Shown in pieces: positions 23,476-34,800 of a DNA stretch of 64,000 nucleotides (the stretch's first letter is position 1; the number at the start of each line of letters is the position of its first letter). Location of the stretch: positions 186,001 through 250,000 of the forward strand of contig VWZX01001091.1 in assembly GCA_013399015.1 (NCBI GenBank), written 5' to 3'. Below the pieces are notes generated by a model that ran no database searches, was not told the origin of the DNA, and worked only from the letters and a program-made list of their open reading frames with translations. Made by a program: the position numbers and the translations under genes. This stretch comes from Galbula dea (Eukaryota; Chordata; Aves; Piciformes; Galbulidae).

Positions 23476-23547
23476 TTCCCCGACTGGGAATTGAACCCAG
23501 GTCCCAGTGGTGACAGCACTGAATCCTAACCACTAGACCACCAGGCA
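23476..23547 (-). tRNA. tRNA-Glu-like head, anticodon position GTC; not a working tRNA gene
   Basis: Seventy-two nucleotides align without any gap to vertebrate tRNA-Glu(CUC). The first 27 are nearly identical, including the D arm. The anticodon triplet at 23,512-23,514 (plus strand GAC) reads GTC instead of CTC, which would be an Asp anticodon on a Glu body. D, anticodon (CAGTG/CACTG) and T (CTGGG/CCCAG) stems are fully paired. The acceptor stem has one G-G mismatch (positions 2-71 region) and two wobble pairs. No T-rich Pol III terminator follows; CR1 tail sequence does. It is therefore the promoter head of the SINE, not an independent tRNA. Confidence 0.75.
23488..23540 (-). promoter_or_regulatory. 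Internal Pol III promoter (A and B boxes)
   Basis: A box TGGTCTAGTGG (23,540 to 23,530 on the minus strand) fits TRGYNNARNGG, and B box GTTCAATTC (23,496 to 23,488) fits GWTCRANNC. Both are intact, so the element could in principle still be transcribed by RNA polymerase III. Confidence 0.7.
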
Positions 23548-25329
23548 ATGATGAGAGTCAGAACTTGAGACCAGACCCTTAAAACTTCTTTTAGTGGAAG
23601 AAAAAGAGAACCTGCTGTAACTGCTGGCAATAGGGACCTCCTATGTCATCCCTGTCATACTCACACACAAGGTTGGTACTACTCACCCACTAATAAAAAC
23701 TCACCCTTTGTGCTTTGATTCACTCTAGAAGTCAGGTTGGATTAGACATTTCTTATTTTTGTTGGGAGAAAGGTGAGATCAGCTCCAGCGTTCAGGACTG
23801 CACTCTAAACCCAAGATGCTCTTAGAGAAGTGGCATCAGGATGGTGTTAGTTCAAGGGAATTGAAACCTGTTGGCAGCTCCAGACACCATTTTATTTTCT
23901 CTTTTGCCTAGGAAATGGTGTTGTGCAGTCAGAGTTGAGATAGGCAGACTTACAGTGGAGATGTTTGGTGTTTTTTTAGCATTTTATTGATTTATTGGTT
24001 TTTATTGTGTAACTGTCTTCTGCACTCAGAGGTATGTTTCATCAAACAAGTAGCATTGGCACATGGAATGAGTACTGGAGTAGTTTGCAACAAGCTACAG
24101 AAAGCTAAAAATGGTCTCTGTACCCTTAAGTATACTGAGTTTCATAGGCAGATATACTCTGGCATGAGGCACTAGAGAAACAAAGATGATACAGACTGAA
24201 CATGAGCCACACAAAACATTTTATTTTTGTGACAAAGGCTGCTCAGCGTGCCAGAAACATAACCATGGTCACATTCAGCTAAGATATATCATGATTTGAA
24301 TGCCCTGGGCCTTAATTTTGATGAAAGACTTTTGCATACCAACAAAAAGAGAAATAAATAGTACTGCCTAGGGTCTGGCATCAGTTAGGTTCAAAAGAGC
24401 TTCTTTGCCAAGGTAAATATATCTTCTATATCTTGGGATAGGCTGGATGTCTAATGTGTTGGTACTAGAAGAAAACAAAAATTAGGCATGTTTAGACTAA
24501 GATGAGAAGTCTGAGTCCTACATGACAAGGAAAAGGTGCACATTCTTGTCAACACAGACAAATCTGAGAAGCCTGAATCCCTGTTAAATGTAAGAAAAAT
24601 ATAACAAGAAAAAACAGCTATGCTCTCCTATCATTTTAATGTATGATTGAGGAGACGAAGGAGTATTAACACAGGCCATAAATGAATATGAGGTATTGCA
24701 TTTTGGCTCTATCAGGCACAGATTTAAATAAAGAAAGGTGAGGGAGTGTGTTGCCCTTCCTCTCCCCACCACTTGCACCCCCTCACTGGGGGAAATGCAG
24801 GTGGCGCAGTCAAGATCACGTTGTTACCTCCTAGCCCAGACAACTGGTCCTCAACACCTGCTCTCCAGCAGCCCTGACTAACCTCCATCCCAGCATCACA
24901 CTGCCAAGTTTCTCCTGCTTCAGCTCCACAGCCACGGTATGGAAAGGCTTAATCAGTGTCTCCCACAGGGCACCCCACTTTCAAACCAAACCATCCAGAA
25001 AGACATATTCCCCAACTACCATTAACACTGCTGTCTTTCCCTGTTGTGAGGCTTGCCTGTGTAGGGATTGATATGCAGGATCTCACACACAGGGAGAGAA
25101 CAACTTGAGCTACTTGCTCTCCTGGACTCTTCTGCCGCTCCTCCTGGCTTGCATCCATCTCTGCACAGAACAGGCTGGAAAGACAAAAGGTCTTTGTCTG
25201 GCTTTCATGAACACAACAAGCATACATTTGTGGTAGAGGTAACTGAATCCAGTGAGACTTGGAGTGAAGAAAACTCATGGGATCAAGGCTGAGAAAGGGT
25301 CTTACAGATCAGAAGCTGTTACTGCCCCC

Positions 25330-25830
25330 GTGATTTGGGGGTTGAAGAACAACTTTTTGTCGTCTTCGGAGCGATGAAGCTTGTGTTGCCCATACTGCAT
25401 ATCTCAGCCCTTGACTGTGTGTCAGCAGATAGCCAAAGGATGATATTTCACAGCTCTGCAGTAGCTAGGCTGACCTTCTGCAAGGCTTTTAACCTCGAGC
25501 TAATAAGTATTGTCCTTCAAGGGGTAAAACATTTAAGTGCAGCTGTTTACTATTTACACAAAGGGACTGACATGCAAGCCTTCTCATCATGCAGCATGGC
25601 CCATGTGAACTTTGTTCAGAAAGAAAAGAGGAAAAAGTTCAGATTTTATTACATTTGCAACTTCCAGAGGCCAGACTGTCCTCAGCTGTCGCTCCTGAGC
25701 TCTTTCTTGAGCTTTGCTGGCTGTCAGAGACAATATTAATTATTTCAGTCATTTTCTTTTCCATTTATTGTTCAACACCCAACCATGAAAAATGGACACT
25801 GACGTAATGATTGATCATGAAGCTGGGGGT
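25330..25830. other. Possible conserved non-coding element
   Basis: The patch retains CpGs (around 25,329, 25,360-25,372, 25,495, 25,690, 25,803) in a region otherwise nearly free of them. It carries sequences resembling transcription-factor sites: a forkhead-like TGTTTAC at 25,545, a CRE-like TGACGTAA at 25,800, and TGATTGAT, which resembles PBX/MEIS sites. These motifs are short and could be coincidental. No expression or conservation data are available here. Confidence 0.25.
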
Positions 25831-26288
25831 TGAAAGTGAAGGCTAGAACTGTGGGCTCTATATGAAAAGGGTTTGGCTTTCTTTCCTTTTTTTTTTAGAT
25901 GATAATATATTGTTTGTGAATGGGTTATTTATTAGAGCCATGTGTAGCCTAAAAGGTTTGTAAAGATGATTACTAAAGCATATCCATATGTGGAATGTGT
26001 GTGCATATTTGTAAACTTGGCAATTTGTCCAGAATTTTTTTTCTTTAATGTTTTTAGAAAAAAGGTCTCTGAAACTGGGTAGGGTTATTCTTTTTCTTAA
26101 TAGTAGGCAATATATTTTCAAAGCTATTGTGCTTTGTGTAACTTATGCTTTGGTTCTGACATCAGATGCATATGTACCTTTGTATACTCCTAAAATGATG
26201 AATAATCTAAATATTTGATAGTCTGGCATTGATCTTAGCAGAAAATTGCTTCTTTGCCAGTATATCATTTTCTCCAAATTTTGAATGA

Positions 26289-26363
26289 GATCAGATACAG
26301 ACCTCTTAATGCTGGAAGATAACAGATCAGATCAGATACAGACCTCTTAATGTTGGAAGGTAA
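26289..26363. repeat. 41-bp tandem duplication
   Basis: A unit starting GATCAGATACAGACCTCTTA at 26,289 recurs at 26,330. The second copy matches for about 34 bases with two transitions and then diverges. It is a simple local duplication. Confidence 0.85.
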
Positions 26364-26493
26364 CAAAACCTGTGAATGACTAAACTGCTGCTGGAGATCT
26401 GAGTGCTTTAGCACAATGAAAATTGTAATATTTTTGTTAAATCTTGAAATCCAGGACTGCCAGACTTTTCTTAAAGATACTTTTGGACAGATT

Positions 26494-26515
26494 ACACACA
26501 CACACACACCCCCCC
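26494..26515. repeat. (CA)n microsatellite with C run
   Basis: About eight CA units followed by a run of C. Confidence 0.85.
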
Positions 26516-28403
26516 ATGAGTTTTTGGAAATAGAAACAGTGAAAGCTCAGTTAACAAATACTCTTGTTTCCTGCTCTTAACTAGTGAGTCTAAATGAAGA
26601 GCTGTTGTGCTGTGCTAAGCTGAGAAGTTCAGCATTAGTGGGGCTGAGAACAGGACTTTTTCAGTCATGTGTTCCAAGACACTACAAATGTTAAGAAGAG
26701 ATTCTGTTGGATCTGTAGGTATTAAATCAGGCTTTTACAAGATCTAAGCACTGTATAAAGAGGAAAGTCCTGCAGAGCACCTCAGAGGCAGGCTGCTATC
26801 TATTAGTTTCATTTTAAAGGAAATGAGGAGAGCAGCACAGACAGGTGCTCCCTAGCAAGGCAGTAGGAACATAAAAGGAAATCCGTGACCTGATACTGCA
26901 GAGAGGAAATGGGCTTGTAACTCAACATTGACAACAGTCAACCAGTGACAAGATACTTGTGCATGCAGCTAAATTCAGGCCCAGGGCTTGGTTGCTATTC
27001 GGAGAGATGCACAGTTGTCTGCACAGTCCTCCCCTGGCTGCTGCTCAGAGCTGTGCAAACTGAACTTGTTCCTTCCAGGTGTTCGTAGCAGCGCTGTGCT
27101 ATCGCTCTCTCCTTCACCCTGTGTGTTTAACTTCTCTGCCAGTATTTTCCACCACAAGCCTAAATATGAAAGTTACAAAAGAAACAGGTAGAATTGACTT
27201 GGGAAAAGAGTCCTAGATCCTCTCCATATAGTTGAGAGTTTCTAGTTCAGAAAATAGGGGTGTGATTAAACTGTGCACATGGTTAAGTGCCTTGTCTTAC
27301 TGAGGCAGAAATATTTATTTACAATACTCATACAAATGAAGGCAAGGATCATTCAAATTCATTGTCAGGTTGTCAGAATGCCTCACTGATTTGGATGGGA
27401 AAGAAGAAAGATCAGAAACTAATGTCACAAACACATCAAACATATAAAATGCAGGTTTACTAGAGAAAAAGATCCAGTAAACAGACCAAGCTGAAACTCA
27501 ATGAGAAACTTAAAAAGGATTTGGGAAGTCAAACACTGGAAGCTATGATTTGCTTCCCATGTTAAAAATAGCACCTCCTTCACATCTCCTTAGGATCAAG
27601 CTTATTTCAAACAATTCTAGTTTATGGAGACTATTCTGTGGAAAAATATTTGATATATTAATTTTTTTTTAGGCAGACACTTTAGCTGCAATAATAAACC
27701 ATACTTGAATTTTCTGAGTGAATTAATTTTACATCAAAGCTGTACTTGATGCCTATATAGAGTTTTGTGTTATAGGAAATGTGGAAAAAATATTTAGAAA
27801 CAGGAAGTATTTAATTCCTAAAATATGCAATAAATATTCTTGGAAAGAGTATAGAGTGTCTTGTGAGTGATGCTTTTATTTATCTTCAGGTAACTTATTT
27901 TGGGGAGAAATTTAAATATTTAAAATGATTAAGAGCATTGGTAGATGGAATTATGGTAGATTTTTACAGCTGAATGCTATGAAGACATATAACTAGGTTC
28001 TGATGTTTCAGCTCAGTCTTAACCAGTCTTTAATTTTGTACCACCAGTTTTATGGAGAAGGGTTTTGCAGTGATCATGGGTGTGATGGATGCCAGTTTGA
28101 AAGTCTTCAGGGATGGCTTGTTTCATTTTAGTAAAAGATCAGCAATGGTTACACAGGGTTTAAACCATTACTGAGCACTTAAATATTTCTCACCAGATGT
28201 CTGTAAGATTATGTTTTCTAGCCTGATGTTTAATTGGGTATCTAAGCCTTATCAATGGCCCTATGATTCTTTGTGTTCACAGAAATGGAAAGTAAATCCT
28301 TCCTAAATTAATCAAATTAAATCCTTGATGCACTCCATTGCTTTCTATCTTCCAGTGTGGAAAAATTACCATTCTGTTTCTGTCTTAGGTTACTCCTTCA
28401 TCT

Positions 28404-29186
28404 ATCATAGAATCATAGAATGGCTCAGGTTGGAAGGGACCTTAAAGATCATCTAGTTCCAACCCCCCTGCCATGGACAGGGATGCCACATGCACTAGAC
28501 CAGGTCATCCAGGGCCACATCCAGCCTGGCCTTAAACACTGCCAGGGATGGGGCCTCCACAACCTCTCTGAGCAACCTGTTCCAGTGCCCCACCACCCTT
28601 TGGGTAAAGAACCCCCTTCTAATCTCCAGCCTAAATTTCCCCTCCTTCAGCTTGTAGCCATTCCCCCGTGTCCTGTTGCAATCAGACCAGGAGAAAAGTC
28701 TTTCTCCTTCTGCCCTATAATCCCCTTTCAGGTACTGAAAGGTGGCTATAAGGTCACCTCTAAGCCTTCTCTTCTCCAGGCTGAACAACCCCAATTCCTT
28801 CAGCCTGTCCTCATAGGGGAGGTGCTCCAGTCCTCTGATCATCTTTGTGGCCTCCTCTGGACCCGCTCCAAGAGGTCCACATCTTTTTTATGCTGAGGAG
28901 CCCAGAACTGTACACAGTACTCCAGGTGGGGCCTTACAAGGGCAGGATAGAGAGGCAGAATCACCTCCTTAGACCTGCTGGTCATGCCTCTCCTGATGCA
29001 GCCCAGGACACAGTTAGCCTTCTGAGCTGCAAGCACACACTGCCGGCTCATGTCCAGCTTTTCATCTATCATGACCCCCAAGTCCTTCTCTGCACTGCTG
29101 TTCTCAACGAGTTCTTCTCCCAGTCTATACTCATATCTTGGGTTGCTCCTACCCAGAGGCAGGACCTTACACTTGCTTTCACCACT
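28404..29186 (-). mobile_element. CR1 LINE fragment, ~780 bp
   Basis: Minus-strand CR1 with the C-terminal part of ORF2 and a complete 3' end. Plus-strand signs are ATCATAGAATCATAGAATGG at the tail and the CCATGGACAGGGATGCC UTR typical of this 3' type, which is shared with the copy at 54.76 kb and partly with 48.3 kb. The 5' truncation lies near the KCKVL-LG segment at about 29,180. The element is flanked by unique DNA and shows no obvious target-site duplication. Confidence 0.95.
28495..29186 (-). pseudogene. CR1 ORF2 remnant (reverse transcriptase C-terminal part)
   Basis: Two overlapping minus-strand frames, 29,081-28,839 and 28,842-28,495, together cover the ORF2 C-terminal region from the RYEYRLGEELVENSSAEKDLG block through MSRQC, LVRPHLEYCVQFWAP and LFSLEKRRLRGDLIA to the LDVALDDLV stop. 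A single frameshift near 28,841, in the VQRRATKMI-equivalent, separates them. The endonuclease and the catalytic core of the reverse transcriptase are absent. It encodes nothing functional. Confidence 0.9.
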
Positions 29187-31027
29187 TCCTTTTCATACCA
29201 TTTCACTTTGTGAGTATCTAGGACTTCATTAAATTCTTTAAAATTAATTTGGGCTCAATTGTGTTAAATTATTGCAGCCTGTCCTTTGTACACTGGGATA
29301 TGGGAAAGCACAGGATGTATTGGTGGTTGCTACCTGTAATACTTGATTAATTGCTCCTCTCCCTGGGCATTTGTACCTTCTGTCTGAAATGTTGTTACTG
29401 CCTGTTAAATCATAGCAATCTCAGTAGTGCTTAACAAATGCCTGTGATCTCCTGGGACTGTCATTATATGTTGGCCTGCTCTTAGGTAATTACCAATCTT
29501 TGAGCATTATTTCAGATCTAGGTCTGGTTTACTTGGGTTAGATGGAGCACCAAAAGTCCTTCAGCAATGGATCAAGATACTTTCCTGACTCTTCTACACT
29601 GTGTCTTGAGTCTCTGCTTTCCCTCTTGGCTAGCTGACCTTGCGTGCTGAGGGAGAAGTGTAGCAAAGATTCCTCCAGAAAAGTTTCCACAGAGTCTGTG
29701 AACATCCATCCAGATTTACCATTGTTTCCAGTATGAACTGTCATCACTGAAACCATTTCTCCCTTACATACCACTCCTCCAACACACAGATATGATTTAT
29801 TTTATTTGCTTTGCTGGAAGTTAAAGGTTCTTGGCATTTGAGAAAGTAACTGTTGGCATTTGCAGTTCTGCAGTCTTCAAATACAGATAAGCGTTTGCCT
29901 GCAGATATTCAGGGAGAGCTGTGTTTATTCCTACCTGAGCTGATAGGGTTGCAAATAAAAATACAATATAAATATAGGGTTTGAGATCAAGAATCAGCAA
30001 TTTTTTCCATCTTCCATTTCAAATGGTGAGGATGTCTGTCCATTACCAGCAGGTTTTGCACAACGAACACCAGATTTTTCCAGACAGAAATGATCTCCCA
30101 TTTGGTTGTAGCTATCCCTACTAGAGAATGGCATTGGGTCAGAAGGAGCATTGGGTAGTGTCACAATCTAAGAGTGCTTACAAAAGCATCAGATTCAACA
30201 TTTCTCAGAAGAATCTGATTCAGTTGCAAGGCTGCCTTTTGATCTCTGCTGTACTACCAGTAGGTCACCTGCCCTCTTGGTGTGTCAGTAGGCATCCCCC
30301 TTTTACAGAACAGCATCTGCAGCAGTGACAAACACCAAAACCAATGAAATTCAAAGCAACATGAGATGCAAAGACAAAGGTCTTCCCAGTGTTTTTCTTT
30401 ACTTTCTGTGGCTGTGGCCTGGACTGCAGATCTGAACCAAAGTCATGTGGCCAGGCTTTTTCCCATACCCTGGACTGATGAGGACAGACCACTGCAGAAG
30501 CTAAATAGGTTGCAATTTTTAATTCCTGGTTACTACATTGTGATTATTTGCTCTAGCTCTTTTTCTGATGGTCTTGGTACTGAGTGTAGGCCTTGCTTGG
30601 CTGAGTAGTAATGCCCAAATTTTAGGGCCATGGAGAGCTGGGGATAAAGAGAGTGAGGCAGAGAAAAGGAGGAATCATCTAAGTCTGTAAGATATGTATA
30701 ATCATTAACAAGGTGAGGAGAAAGGAATTAACTCTTTGATAATATATAAAAAGAAGCTGTTGGATGAAAGCAGAGAAGAATAGTAAGGTTCTCCTTTCTC
30801 CAAAGTGTTTCTGTGAGATCACCAATGATTTGATAAACAAGGCACTCTCCATCTTTACTGATTTACTCTTTCATAGTGCCCTTCCAAATAACCAGTGTGA
30901 ACTCATGCCTGAGCTGCACCACAGAAGTGTCTTTGATGCAGGATGTTAGCAGATGCAGGTTTGTACTGTATCAGTAAACAACAGCAGCATCATCTTCTGT
31001 CTCTAACAAATAGCATACCTTTCAAAT
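29187..31027. other. Unique DNA, no gene recognised
   Basis: No transposon, RNA gene or exon is recognised. Frames of 60-80 codons on both strands look random. Confidence 0.5.
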
Positions 31028-31130
31028 AATCATAGAATATTTTAAGGAGCAGGGACTTCTGGAGTCACCTCATCAAATCCACTATTCAAAGCAGAAGAGA
31101 CCAGCTCAAGTTCCTCAGGGTCTTGTTCAG
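31028..31130 (-). mobile_element. CR1 3' end fragment (old)
   Basis: Plus-strand AATCATAGAATATTTTAAGG, then GGGACTTCTGGAGTCACCTC, TCAAAGCAGAAGAGACCAGC and CTCAGGGTCTTGTTCAG correspond to the antisense of an old CR1 3' UTR (GACCTCTGGAGATCATCTAG, CTCAAAGCAGG, GCTCAGGGCCTTGTCCAG types). Strongly diverged, with no coding part left. Confidence 0.75.
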
Positions 31131-31794
31131 TATTTTATTTAAGCTGAAGTTTCTTTTAAATGTAAACTGTTCCCTGTGACACCTGCTGGCCTGTTTGTTG
31201 TATGCCTGGTTTGTTCCTGGGTAGCTCCAACCACAGCAGTCAAGTTATTCCTCATGGGCATTGCTTTGAGAGGAGAATGGCTCTGACTACTTTGCTGTGA
31301 CAGTGTGTGGTGCTCTCAAAGAACACAAGAATTTATGAAACTCACATGTCAGGGAACTTCATACTGCTTTTTTAGAACTTCTTCAGCTGAATGCTTATCC
31401 AAAGAAATGGCTATTTCCAAAACCCATCTGAGGGAGCCTGAAACTTTAACTGCAATATGCCTTCAATAAGCCAAATTCTTGTTGGTGCTAGGCATGGCTT
31501 GTAATTATGTGAAAGAAAGTATATCTACAAACAATAATCAAGTAAGAGAGTGACATAAAAGAACGGAAAAGCTTTGGCTGTGGATGATCTGCACTTAACT
31601 CCATGCTATCCCTAGTTTAATTCTGTCCTGTGCCTGTGGCAGGTGATGGTCATGTATTTCTCAAGGAAAATTACAATCTTTTTAATAGACTTAATTTCTG
31701 AAATCAGTGCTTAATGCAGAAAACATTACCAGCATTTACTGCCACAAATGGATACAGTGAACATGTCACCGGCCTTCCTGAGGAGCAAAATATT

Positions 31795-31855
31795 ATTGAC
31801 TTTATATTAATATAATTAATATAAATATTAATATTGACTTAATATTATTTTCTTT
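31795..31855. repeat. AT-rich palindromic low-complexity block
   Basis: Repeated TAATATTAA and ATTGACTTxATATTA segments; almost only A and T over 60 bp. Confidence 0.7.
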
Positions 31856-34800
31856 CACATATTCTAGTGCTGGCCTAAACATCTCTTCTCCTCCACTTAT
31901 CAAATCCTAGATAGGGCAGGAGTGTATCAGGCCCAAGCACAGTTCATATGCTCTTTGCAAATGCTGGAGGGAAAACTGGAGAACACCTGCATAACTATTT
32001 TATTACTGATCAAGACTCTTTGTCTAACCTGTCAACCACCCTACTGGGAATCTCTCATTTTGACATAATAACTAGAGAACCAGTTTTACAAATGAATGTT
32101 CAGATGTTGAAAAAAGCAAGTCTCAACTCATATACTCCACATGTCACCTTCTGTTTAATAAGGAGCAATTTAGATGCCAGCTCAGTGGAGGTTTCACCCC
32201 TTGCTTTTTCACTTCCAGTTGAGCACATCAATGGGTTGAGATATACATACCCTGCAGCTGTGGCAGTCTTCCCTGATGATACCATAGAAGGGATTAACCA
32301 CAAACATCTTTTAGCATAAAATCCTCCTCTGTGTTAATTTTCCTCTAAAGTTCTCATTTTATTCATTTGACTCACTCGCCTGGTTTAACACTGCAGTGAA
32401 GACACAAAGCTAGCTCCTCTAGGAAGCCTGATGATGGAGCTTTCACCATTGCAATGTCACACTATTGAATTACCTTTACACAGGCTCTGTCCCTTCATTT
32501 TCAGGAAGTTGGGCAACAAAACTGCAAATCTTTCCTCCTAAGCCTGGTGAGCCCTGTGTGTGTGGCAGCTGTCTGCCAGGCTGCTCTGTGCAAGTCTGTA
32601 GGATCTGTAGGCTCCTCCAGAATGATCTCACTTGTTGTCTGAGGTGCCTTTTACATCCCACAGTTGGAGTAGGTGTGCATGTGCAGTCCCTGAAGTTGTT
32701 ACTGCCAGAGAAGAGAGCTGTTGGCTGTGGACCCAGCTTTGTCAAAAATAGCCCTTCAGTAATTTGTGATTGCAACATTCATGAAGGTTTGATGACTCTG
32801 CTGCCAGTGACCAGGTTGTGGCCACCATACACAAAGGTGAATGATGCAAGAAGTCTCCATCACCCCTGCCTGAGGCATGAGACAGTGCATCTATATAATG
32901 GCAGTCCCTAAGAGCTTTGAAATCAGGCAGTGCTCCTCCCTTAAAGCATCACTTCTCTGTCAGCAGATTGAGTGGAGGTAAAATGCAGAGAACAAATGGT
33001 GCTGGGGATAGGGTCAGTCTCTATGTTACTAAATTAAACAGGTCAAGAAAGAGGAGACATTAACACTGTCTTGAGTCAGCAGTAGGAGTCCAAGCAACAA
33101 AGAGGCACAAGGAGAGGGTGACAGGGAAGGGACACTAGGAGACACTGTGTCATGAAATGACCAAACAGTCAGCATGGCCAGTGGGGATAAACACCGGCCA
33201 TCTAGGAGGCGGAGAGGAAATCCCAGCCCTTTGAGCATGACACTCTTTGTGACAGAATCACCTTTCCTGGGTGATTAGTTGATCAATTAGGTAGCTTTAC
33301 TGCAGCTTTTGTATAGATGGATGAAGCACTAGCCCAAGGAAAATCAATTGCTGACAGAATCTGTGCCCTTCCTTAGATGCTGGCAAACAGAGCAGTTCCC
33401 CAGCACGGAAGGAAACTTCGTTGGCATTTCAATGAAACCAGTGGCCACTTGCAGCACAGTTTCACTGTTTGAGTCCTTTTTTGGTTTCAAGTCTGGCCAT
33501 TATTCAGTTCTATTCCTGTCTCTTAAAATTTGTTCCTGGTTGACCTTGCACATTTTTTTTTTATCTACATACTTCAGTTTCTGCATAGATATATAATAAG
33601 CATAAAATAACTTGTCTAAGAATACCCTATCAATATGTGGGAGCTGTGAACTTAGAAGAGAGAAGTATTTTAATTAGATAGAATTGTCTTTTTAAAAAAA
33701 CAAAGCATTTCTTAATGCCTTTCCTTTCCATTTGAAATGCATTTTAACAAGTGTTGCACATCATTCTTTAGCTGTGACTTGTCTGTTATCTACCTTATTT
33801 TAGTTTTCACTTTATTTGACCACAGAACAGTTTGTATAGAATCCAGAGAATATCAAACATTTTGTTCATCTGTCTCTGATATTGAACAGCCACATTACAG
33901 GGGTTGTGCCTAGCCAACTAGGAGATGTCTGTGGCAGTGACAGGTCCTGACTCTGTCTGCAAAACAAGGTTTGCTTATCTGACACAAAGATCTCTGGCTC
34001 TGACACCCAGAATCAAGAAGCACACTGAATATCTGGGAAGCATATGTTCCAGATCAGCTGTCAGTAAATGACTGAGCCAATGCATGGAACAGTGTGGACA
34101 TTCTTCACACATCACACACTGCAAATGCATAGACACTTTCTCTTCTTTTTAAGTTTTTCCTGGACACTCACATTCGGATGGAAACCTCTCCAAAAGCCAG
34201 GGACCATGGTACACAATGAGAAAAGAGCACTGGGAATGATTGATTGCCAAAAATGGGAGATACATTGTGTAATCATATGCTGGGAGAAGGAACAGGCAAC
34301 ATGACTGGGTTTCCATTTCAAACAAATAGACAGTGGAAGAATCAAGAAACTGCCAAAGTAAATGAATTCAGTATGGTTGGAACACCAGCATATTGCTGCT
34401 TGAGAGAAGGTTTCTGTCCCAAGTTACAGCATCAGTGGTGAGAGACACAGGTCTTCTGGTTTATTTTTCACTTCCTGAGCCACTCTCTGCTCTCTGTTAT
34501 TCTAACTGACATCTGGAAGAATGCCAGTGAGTTCACTGAAATTAGTCTGGCTTTAAATTATTGTAACACGGATCAGGTTCCTGCCCACTGTCCTTGAACC
34601 CCTGAGGTATGCAAAGTGTGTGAGGGACTCTTTCTCATGGGGATTTCTACACTGATTTAACTGTTCCCGACAGCTTCTTTACCACATTATGAGCTTTAGG
34701 AGAAAAGGAAAAAGAAAATCTTTTTAACTATGAAAAAGTGACAGAAATAAAGAAAAATTAGTTACTCTCCATGGAAAATTGTAAGAGGTCCCAAGGCTAC

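Larger units (their letters stand above)
23381..23547 (-). mobile_element. tRNA-headed SINE with CR1 3' tail (candidate new family)
   Basis: On the minus strand a 72-nt tRNA-Glu-like sequence (23,547 down to 23,476) is followed with no linker by about 95-100 nt of CR1 3' end (23,475 to 23,381). The tail aligns by eye with the CR1 copies at 21.75, 57.3 and 61.0 kb: GAATCCTGCTGTGGCAG, GGTTGGACTAGATGATC, AGGTCCCTTCCAACTCCTAA. The fusion of a Pol III tRNA promoter to the recognition end of a LINE defines a SINE; the known avian precedent is zebra finch TguSINE1, a tRNA head with a CR1 tail. No CCA separates the parts. No clear target-site duplication is visible, as is usual for CR1. The alternative is a one-off template switch from CR1 RNA to a tRNA. 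Only one copy is in the window, so family status is inference. Confidence 0.7.
23548..28403. other. Unique DNA, no gene recognised
   Basis: Nearly 5 kb without CR1. It contains a CpG- and motif-bearing patch at 25,330-25,830, a 41-bp tandem duplication at 26,289 and a (CA)n run at 26,494. A plus frame of 134 codons (25,335-25,739, nominal start TTG) has no recognisable domain. Confidence 0.5.

Noticed and set aside
23476..23547. A functional tRNA gene for Asp or Glu
   Set aside because: It has a Glu body with an Asp anticodon triplet and an acceptor mismatch, lacks a T-rich terminator, and runs straight into CR1 sequence. It is better read as a SINE head.
32465..32911. 148-codon plus frame, cysteine-rich
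   Set aside because: A 100-codon minus frame overlaps it, no cysteine spacing of a known domain is visible, and there is no credible start or splice context.
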